Virus record (IMG/VR): IMGVR_UViG_3300021964_000662
Coordinates: 1-21,356 of that record
Direction: 5' to 3' (one strand)
DNA: 21,356 bases
Origin: a virus
The position numbers and the translations under genes were made by a program. Shown one piece after another: positions 13,002-17,780 of the stretch (its first letter is position 1; each line of letters opens with the position of its first letter). The notes beneath the pieces are model-generated. The model made no database searches. It saw only the letters and a program-made list of their open reading frames with translations, and was not told the DNA's origin.

Positions 13002-13250
13002 TCATTTCAAATAAGTTCCCCAAGGATACCTCATTTCTTCCGGTAGGTCAACAGGCCCACCTTGATCTAACCACATTTTAGAGATAGTGTAAATGGCGCA
13101 ACCATCTACAACTACATCACGCCATCTACATTCCATTTCTTCAAAATCATAGATGCCATCAGGAACTTTCTTTCTGAACTTGTCTGGCATCACATGAGTG
13201 CGGAAGTACTTCTCTAAGACTTCTTCACCAATCAAATCACGCAGATCCAC
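13002..13250 (-). CDS. Unknown 82-aa protein, GTG start
   Basis: The frame opens at GTG 13250, which overlaps the last codons of folE by 14 bases; the first in-frame ATG is only at residue 21, so GTG is the better start. Sequence features are DLRDLIGEEVLEKYF, a Cys/Trp segment (DFEEMECRWRDVVVDGCAIY) and WLDQGGPVDLPEEMRYPWGT. The family is not recognised. The overlap with folE suggests coupled expression. Confidence 0.65.
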   Translation of the reverse strand: MDLRDLIGEEVLEKYFRTHVMPDKFRKKVPDGIYDFEEMECRWRDVVVDGCAIYTISKMWLDQGGPVDLPEEMRYPWGTYLK

Positions 13251-13911
13251 GAATATTTGCCATTACTTCTTTACGAAGCTCACTATTGTGTACACCAAAT
13301 TCACCAAGGCAACATGCCGTAACAGTTGTTGAGTTTGTATCCTTGATACCACGCTGACTTACACACGTGTGACCTGCTTCAACGACAACCATCACATCCT
13401 GGCTACCAGTAATGTAAGCAATTGCATGAGCAATCTGCTGTGTCAGCCTCTCCTGGACCTGAGGACGCTGAGCGAAGTATTGAGTGATACGATTGAGTTT
13501 AGATAGGCCTAGGACCTTCTCTCCTGGGATATAAGCGATGTGGGCATGACCAATGATAGGACGTAAGTGATGCTCACAATCAGAGTACAGAGTAATGTTC
13601 TTCTCAAGAACAAACTCATCACCGTGACAGAACTTATTCTCTACAGTAGTACACTTAGGGAATGTATCGTAACGAAGACCAGAAAAGATCTCATCAACAT
13701 ACATCTTAGCAACACGCATAGGTGTTTCTTCTAGTGAGTCGTCAGTCAAGTCAAGACCAAGTACTTCGAGCATCTCTTTAGTAAGGTCGGCAATCTTACT
13801 GATCTTCTCATCACGATCAGCTTTGACCATCTCGGTGATAGGAGTATTGATACCCCAAGCGTCCAGGTGTTTATTGACCGCACGGCCTAGTTCAGGATTA
13901 CTTTTAGACAT
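13237..13911 (-). CDS. folE: GTP cyclohydrolase I (FolE)
   Basis: FolE converts GTP to 7,8-dihydroneopterin triphosphate, the entry step to folate, biopterin and 7-deazaguanines. The catalytic core is clear: SDCEHHLRPIIGHAHIAYIP (110-129) gives zinc ligands C112 and H115, EKVLGLSKLNRITQYFAQRP follows, and EAGHTCVSQRGIK (178-190) gives the third ligand C183. At 224 residues it matches the bacterial enzyme (about 220). The start ATG 13911 has AAGGA seven bases upstream. It shares the operon with QueD-like, QueE and the DpdA-like gene, so it most likely supplies the deazaguanine pathway here. It is preceded by an unusual GC-rich leader (13912-14029). Confidence 0.95.
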   Translation of the reverse strand: MSKSNPELGRAVNKHLDAWGINTPITEMVKADRDEKISKIADLTKEMLEVLGLDLTDDSLEETPMRVAKMYVDEIFSGLRYDTFPKCTTVENKFCHGDEFVLEKNITLYSDCEHHLRPIIGHAHIAYIPGEKVLGLSKLNRITQYFAQRPQVQERLTQQIAHAIAYITGSQDVMVVVEAGHTCVSQRGIKDTNSTTVTACCLGEFGVHNSELRKEVMANIRGSA

Positions 13912-14029
13912 ATTTGTTTCCTTCTCAGATTATGTTTAACGACCGTGGAGAGGCGAGGACGGTCAGGCCTGGGCCAGGGAAAAACTCATTGCGAGTGCAA
14001 CTCCTGGAATACCTTGTTGCTTGAGACAT
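13912..14029 (-). promoter_or_regulatory. GC-rich structured leader upstream of folE
   Basis: This 118-base gap is the longest in the leftward transcription unit and is much richer in G+C than its surroundings. On the - strand it can form GACCGT...ACGGTC (13964-13941, a 6-bp stem with a 12-base pyrimidine-rich loop), CCAGG with CCTGG, and TTGC-ACTC-GCAA. The order and spacing suggest a folded 5' leader that could regulate folE translation, for example in response to a pterin or deazaguanine. A 34-codon ORF (14029-13925) crosses it but has no ribosome site and unusual codons. No known riboswitch consensus was matched. Confidence 0.4.
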
Positions 14030-14602
14030 TTATTTATACTCTTTCAGCTTTTTAGCTGGACTCTGCCAGTCCCATAGGGGCTTTTCAATCAAGTAATTAT
14101 CGATCGATGCATTCTTCTTACCTTGCTTGAGAGCAGCCTTTTCATCGATTGTAATGAAAGCAGAATTCTTCTCATGCTCACGACACTCGACTCGAGAGAT
14201 GTAGGCTCGCCCATCAGTAATTAAATAAATGAATGGATTGACCTGTTCCCAGATAAAGATCGACGACATCTCCATTGATACTCCATATGGAAGTATCCGA
14301 AGGTCTACAAGACCAGCTCCATAAGCCAAAGTAATATCATCCATACGAGGATCATCTGCACCAGCCAAAGCTGTGTGATCAAAATAGTACTCAAGAAAAC
14401 TTTTCACTTTCTTTAGATCACCAAAGCCAACAATCCATCCATGTTCGTCAGCTTCACCAGCAAACTCAAAATGAACAGAACGATCATAGCCGTGCCACTT
14501 AGAGCATGGTCCCTCACATTCTCGTCCTAGCTCGTCTGTATCAAACCATTGCATATGAGCAACAGGAAGATTGTAGTACGACTTAGTGCTTCGTAGTATC
14601 AT
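14030..14602 (-). CDS. queD: QueD-like 6-carboxytetrahydropterin synthase (190 aa)
   Basis: QueD converts dihydroneopterin triphosphate to 6-carboxy-5,6,7,8-tetrahydropterin. The family layout is visible: VAHMQWF (H16, a zinc ligand), CSKWHGYDRSVHFEF (C33 and H37), HGWIVGFGDLKKVKSFLEYY, FDHTALAG (catalytic His of the LDHxxLN segment), and PYGVSMEMSSIFIWEQV in the place of PTSEN. The normal HGH second histidine is Tyr39 (HGY), so one zinc ligand appears to be replaced. At 190 aa it is longer than E. coli QueD (121), with insertions in the middle and a C-terminal extension. The start ATG 14602 has AAGGAG seven bases upstream and overlaps the upstream gene by 20 bases. Confidence 0.82.
   Translation of the reverse strand: MILRSTKSYYNLPVAHMQWFDTDELGRECEGPCSKWHGYDRSVHFEFAGEADEHGWIVGFGDLKKVKSFLEYYFDHTALAGADDPRMDDITLAYGAGLVDLRILPYGVSMEMSSIFIWEQVNPFIYLITDGRAYISRVECREHEKNSAFITIDEKAALKQGKKNASIDNYLIEKPLWDWQSPAKKLKEYK
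14031..14038 (-). promoter_or_regulatory. TATAAATA, T4 late-promoter-like box
   Basis: The exact T4 late promoter octamer TATAAATA lies on the - strand 120 bases before folE, overlapping the final codons of the queD-like gene (Tyr-Lys-stop). The same octamer occurs inside the polymerase gene, where it merely encodes Tyr-Lys-Tyr, so this copy may also be chance. Confidence 0.25.
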
Positions 14603-14819
14603 TCTTAAACTCCTTCATAAACTTCTCACTATCCTCCAGATGTTCAAAGTACCAGCGGTCACCGTAAACTTCTGTAAATGTATTCACATCCCATGACTGC
14701 TTAGGTACATTAGCCTTACACCAATCCTTAGCAGCCATTCTAAAATCACTGTGGATGTCCACTATGAATGGGTCTTGTAGCCACCTACGCTTATGCTCAA
14801 ATATCTCTAGTGGTAGCAT
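14583..14819 (-). CDS. Unknown 78-aa protein in the deazaguanine block
   Basis: The start is set at ATG 14819, which overlaps the phosphoribosyltransferase stop (TAATG) and follows AAGGA. A frame extension to 14849 would overlap that gene by 31 bases. The sequence EIFEHKRRWLQDPFIVDIHS followed by DFRMAAKDWCKANVPKQSW and a C-terminal acidic, aromatic stretch looks like a conserved phage protein, but I cannot name it. It overlaps queD by 20 bases and carries the queD ribosome site. Confidence 0.7.
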   Translation of the reverse strand: MLPLEIFEHKRRWLQDPFIVDIHSDFRMAAKDWCKANVPKQSWDVNTFTEVYGDRWYFEHLEDSEKFMKEFKNDTTKH

Positions 14820-15277
14820 TAATCCTTCTCCCAAGGGAAGCTGATCCAACGTTCGTCATCAATACGTAAAGAAGTAGCATCCGTTGTGAATGTACTTCCT
14901 ACCCTTTCCACTAACGACACAAACTTCATAGTACGAGGCTGTACATCGATTGGAGGAGATGTTGAGTACTCTTCCTTAATCTCCGTCATTGTTAGACCAC
15001 TATCGTTGATATCGTCGACAAAGACAACAGTCTTGCCCGATTGTAATTCTTCATCGACAGTACCTGAATACATCTTAATATCATTATCACGTGTCGACCA
15101 AGGCATACACTCCATCGGAACATCCAATGCATGAGAGAGGTGGAGAGCCGGAAGAAGACCACCGCGAGCAATCCCCACAATTAGGTCTGGTCTCATCTTT
15201 GACACTTCATACTCTAGGTTCTTCATCATAGAAAGAGTATCCTCGTATGTCAAATATATTTTTGATTTAAATTTCAT
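14819..15277 (-). CDS. Purine-type phosphoribosyltransferase (Gpt/Hpt-like)
   Basis: The PRPP-binding loop of type I phosphoribosyltransferases is present as VVFVDDINDSGLTM (84-97; DD-x-x-D-S-G), after DLIVGIARGGLLPALHLSHA (31-50), the characteristic N-terminal strand and basic glycine segment. At 152 aa it is the size of E. coli Gpt (152), which salvages xanthine and guanine to nucleotides with PRPP. In this operon it could raise GTP for FolE, or act on a deazaguanine base; both are inference. The final WISFPWEKD resembles the C-termini of xanthine-type PRTases. The start is ATG 15277 with a weak ribosome site. Confidence 0.85.
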   Translation of the reverse strand: MKFKSKIYLTYEDTLSMMKNLEYEVSKMRPDLIVGIARGGLLPALHLSHALDVPMECMPWSTRDNDIKMYSGTVDEELQSGKTVVFVDDINDSGLTMTEIKEEYSTSPPIDVQPRTMKFVSLVERVGSTFTTDATSLRIDDERWISFPWEKD

Positions 15278-15305
15278 TAAAATTCTCTTTTTTCATATAT
15301 ATACT
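15277..15305 (+). promoter_or_regulatory. Candidate sigma70-type promoter for the HNH gene
   Basis: On the + strand TTAAAA (15277-15282) and TATACT (15300-15305) are 17 bases apart, followed by a 28-base leader with AGGAG (15321-15325) before the HNH start. The -35 is a weak match to TTGACA, so this is only a candidate, but the gene lies alone on this strand and needs its own promoter or read-through. Confidence 0.35.
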
Positions 15306-15333
15306 AATAGGGTCATGCATAGGAGAATAACCC

Positions 15334-15708
15334 ATGGTCGATAGAACTACACCCAAATATCAAGCAATTGGGGCCAAAGCCCAACAAACAATGAGAACAA
15401 AAAGACGTCAGTGGTTTTTTGAATACAAATCTGGACTGTCTTGCGTATATTGTGGGGAGAACAACCCCCTCTGCCTCGATTTGGATCATATTGATCGATC
15501 CAGTAAGAGGGGCATCATAGCCACTATGATAACTGGTGGATATGCTTGGGAACGCGTTATGGAGGAAATTGAAAAATGCCAACCCGTTTGTGCCAACTGT
15601 CATCGTATTAAATCCATACTCGAATCAAGTAAAATGCAACATGTAGACATTGAAAAATATATCCCTGAAAACATGTTACACTTACGTCCCGATCTGATTT
15701 CCGAATAG
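15334..15708 (+). CDS. Freestanding HNH homing-type endonuclease
   Basis: A 124-aa HNH nuclease with a zinc-knuckle pair: CVYCGENNP (C37, C40) and CANCHRIKS (C86, C89), flanking LDLDHIDRSSKRG (D51, H52) and the final N88/H90 of the ββα-metal motif. The same arrangement (CxxC, LDxDHID, EIEKCxPVCANCHR) is typical of freestanding HNH genes in phages. The gene is antiparallel to all its neighbours, between the phosphoribosyltransferase gene and queE, and overlaps the last 27 bases of queE. Such genes spread by cutting related genomes that lack them. It has AGGAG eight bases before ATG 15334. The overlap means it is in an intergenic site rather than interrupting a gene. Confidence 0.9.
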   Translation: MVDRTTPKYQAIGAKAQQTMRTKRRQWFFEYKSGLSCVYCGENNPLCLDLDHIDRSSKRGIIATMITGGYAWERVMEEIEKCQPVCANCHRIKSILESSKMQHVDIEKYIPENMLHLRPDLISE

Positions 15709-16611
15709 GTAGCAATGTACCCGAGCTGATACATTGTATCCTCGTTCGTACGCTATCTTAGCCACATCACCCGCCACCTCGTGTTGTCCTTCGACGGTGG
15801 CAGAAACGGGCATCACCCAGACAGGCCAATAAACATTCTTGGCTCGGAGATCAGCGATCACACTTTCCATCTCTTCCCACTGTTCCTTCTCAGGACCCAT
15901 CACAAACTTCAGCTGACCTGAAGGACCATGATCTCTACGATATTGTGATTGAGCAATATCATGATACTGAGCAATAACATCAGGCTTGATAGCTCGCTTA
16001 GGATCTTCACCAGCAACGGTCCATAGCTTAGGAGATACAGAGAAGAATGTAGGAATTCTATTCCTCACACGACCTGTAAAGTACTCTACAAAATCATCCT
16101 TCAACGGTTTCGTACCATTCGTCTCAAATGTAAGACCACCGGGTGCTTGGCCCATCACCTTGAACTCTTCAAGGATTCCCACAATACAATCCTGACTAGT
16201 GGGCATCAAAGGCTCACCCCCAGTAAAACACATATGGGATGTTTGACCAGATACAGGATGTGTAAAGTCTCCGTCTGGGTTTGAATCTGTTACAAGAACT
16301 TTTCGAATATGTTCGGCTAGTTCTTCGGGAGTGCCTTTGCCCATCAAATGCTTGAACTTCTTCGACCAGGTATAAGAACTATCACAACCTTTCTCGAATA
16401 CAGGAAGATCCTCAACACGAGTAATATCTGTCAGATCAATTTTCTCGTATGGAAGATCATAGGTATCCGGATTAGTTGGATCCTCTTGCCCAAACCCATT
16501 ACACTGCAGGTTACATAAGAAGAATCTAAGCCAGGCTGTCGGTACACCAGTGTAATGCCCTTCCCCCTGGATAGAGTTAAATATTTCACTGTATAAGTAT
16601 TCTTTCATCAT
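15682..16611 (-). CDS. queE: 7-carboxy-7-deazaguanine synthase QueE (divergent radical SAM)
   Basis: QueE turns 6-carboxytetrahydropterin into 7-carboxy-7-deazaguanine with a radical SAM cluster. Landmarks are SIQGEGHYTGVPTAWLRFF (13-31), C33 and C37 (FLCNLQCNGFGQ), C76 in GCDSSYTW, and FTGGEPLMP (129-137, the GGEP SAM contact). The usual CxxxCxxC is here CX3C plus about 38 residues plus C: the third cysteine of the canonical spacing is replaced by Phe40, and the CDSSYTW cysteine is the likely third ligand after an insertion. At 309 aa it is longer than B. subtilis QueE (243). ATG 16611 (with 16608 and 16620 as alternatives) is preferred. The frame is open upstream to 16710, but that overlaps the primase gene. 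Confidence 0.85.
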   Translation of the reverse strand: MMKEYLYSEIFNSIQGEGHYTGVPTAWLRFFLCNLQCNGFGQEDPTNPDTYDLPYEKIDLTDITRVEDLPVFEKGCDSSYTWSKKFKHLMGKGTPEELAEHIRKVLVTDSNPDGDFTHPVSGQTSHMCFTGGEPLMPTSQDCIVGILEEFKVMGQAPGGLTFETNGTKPLKDDFVEYFTGRVRNRIPTFFSVSPKLWTVAGEDPKRAIKPDVIAQYHDIAQSQYRRDHGPSGQLKFVMGPEKEQWEEMESVIADLRAKNVYWPVWVMPVSATVEGQHEVAGDVAKIAYERGYNVSARVHCYLFGNQIGT

Positions 16612-16621
16612 GATTCCCATT

Positions 16622-17560
16622 TTACATGTTTTTGTAGACAAATTCAAGCGCTCTGTCCGCTTCTTTGTCAAACGGTCTATTAGCATACCAGTTGCCTGTA
16701 TCTTGATCAAACTCCTTGCATAGATGGGTTATCTCAGATGCTGTGATAGGATACTCACGCTTAACAGCATTAGCAGCAATCGATACCATAATTCGATACA
16801 TCGTATGGTACCAACCAGTTCCAGTGATTGATCTATATTCTGATTCAAGGTGTTTAGGGAAGAATGGACAGTCGCGATACGATGTCCAATGGTAGCCAGT
16901 ATTTTCTAATTTAGCTTTTCGGTGTTCAATAATCTGCTTTTGCATTTCCTCTGGCAGACGATCGATAAAATTATTTGAGTCTCTTTTCTCTGAGTATGGA
17001 AACTCAGACATCAACTCATCTGGATCAATAGGTTGTACGCTACCACCAGTAAAAATAAAGTTGTCAGCGCCGAGATATTGACCAGGGATATAATACATTC
17101 TTGATAGATCTTTAGTTTGGCGATCGCCGATGTCGCCGAGCTTTGATTGGAGAGCGTACCAGAAGTGTTTGATATGATCTTTTCCAACTCTTCGTCTAAG
17201 TGGAAATACAAGCCTAAATTTCGGCGAATCGCTCCTGCTACTTGCAGTACTATAGCAAACGTAGTGATAATCACCAGCCAGTACATCCAACTCACTCTTT
17301 AAGTCTCCTTTAAATTCATGATCGTCAACATCAACTGCACACCAGCCACCCCAGTCTACAACATTGTTGTTAGCTCTTGTTGTATCTGGTATATAGGTGG
17401 CCGGGGATATTAGTTGAGCGTCTTTCTTACTTTCTCTTGGAACTTGTGCTAACTTATACAACAGCTGCTCAAACTCAGCGAAGGACTTGAAGTCCATTCG
17501 CTTATGAGTCTTGTTATCAAATATTTTATTGAAAATTGTTAATGATATATCAGTTGTCAT
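16622..17560 (-). CDS. Archaeo-eukaryotic-type primase-like protein
   Basis: The protein resembles AEP-superfamily (PrimPol-like) primases: WGGWCAVDVDDHEF (70-83) supplies the DxD-type catalytic acidic residues, YSTASSRSDSPKFRLVFPL (103-121) resembles the conserved Ser/His and basic segment, and KDLSRMYYIPGQ (150-161) is a third conserved block. The C-terminal half (WYHTMYRIMVSIAANAVKRE and the segment near NRPFDKEADRALEF) looks like the helical PriCT-type domain. AEP primases lay down primers and can fill gaps. T4 itself uses a DnaG-type primase (gp61). The gene lies between DNA polymerase and queE and overlaps the preceding ORF by 11 bases. Assignment is by motif, not by search. Confidence 0.65.
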   Translation of the reverse strand: MTTDISLTIFNKIFDNKTHKRMDFKSFAEFEQLLYKLAQVPRESKKDAQLISPATYIPDTTRANNNVVDWGGWCAVDVDDHEFKGDLKSELDVLAGDYHYVCYSTASSRSDSPKFRLVFPLRRRVGKDHIKHFWYALQSKLGDIGDRQTKDLSRMYYIPGQYLGADNFIFTGGSVQPIDPDELMSEFPYSEKRDSNNFIDRLPEEMQKQIIEHRKAKLENTGYHWTSYRDCPFFPKHLESEYRSITGTGWYHTMYRIMVSIAANAVKREYPITASEITHLCKEFDQDTGNWYANRPFDKEADRALEFVYKNM

Positions 17561-17780
17561 TTTTCACTAAGTAAATATTGTTTTCAGCTGGTGCACCTTT
17601 CTCATCTATAAATTCAAGATGACTAAATTCTGGTACATTATAGCCTATCCCCTTCAGGAAGTCAACATACGCGTCCAACATCTCATCACGTGATGCTTCA
17701 TCTGCAATTTCATGCACAATAGTCCGTGCTGCTGTAAATTCCTGATGAAATTCTGGGCATTCCCATTTAAGTGTAATCAT
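17550..17780 (-). CDS. Unknown 76-aa protein after DNA polymerase
   Basis: A small acidic protein, MITLKWECPEFHQEFTAART, then helical (IVHEIADEASRDEMLDAYVD) and an Asn-rich end (NIYLVKNDN). The start overlaps the polymerase stop (ATGA, 17777-17780), and the stop overlaps the primase start by 11 bases, so it is translated in the replisome operon. T4 places regA downstream of 43-linked genes, but this sequence is too short and too different to call RegA. No family recognised. Confidence 0.7.
   Translation of the reverse strand: MITLKWECPEFHQEFTAARTIVHEIADEASRDEMLDAYVDFLKGIGYNVPEFSHLEFIDEKGAPAENNIYLVKNDN

Noticed and set aside
13925-14029. 34-codon ORF across the folE leader
   Set aside because: No ribosome site, odd composition and rare codons compared with the neighbours. 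The inverted repeats explain the GC-rich sequence better.
15713-15736. Inverted repeat CAATGTA...TACATTG just after the HNH stop
   Set aside because: It lies inside the C-terminal codons of queE and has no T-run on the + strand, so it is unlikely to be a terminator for the HNH gene.
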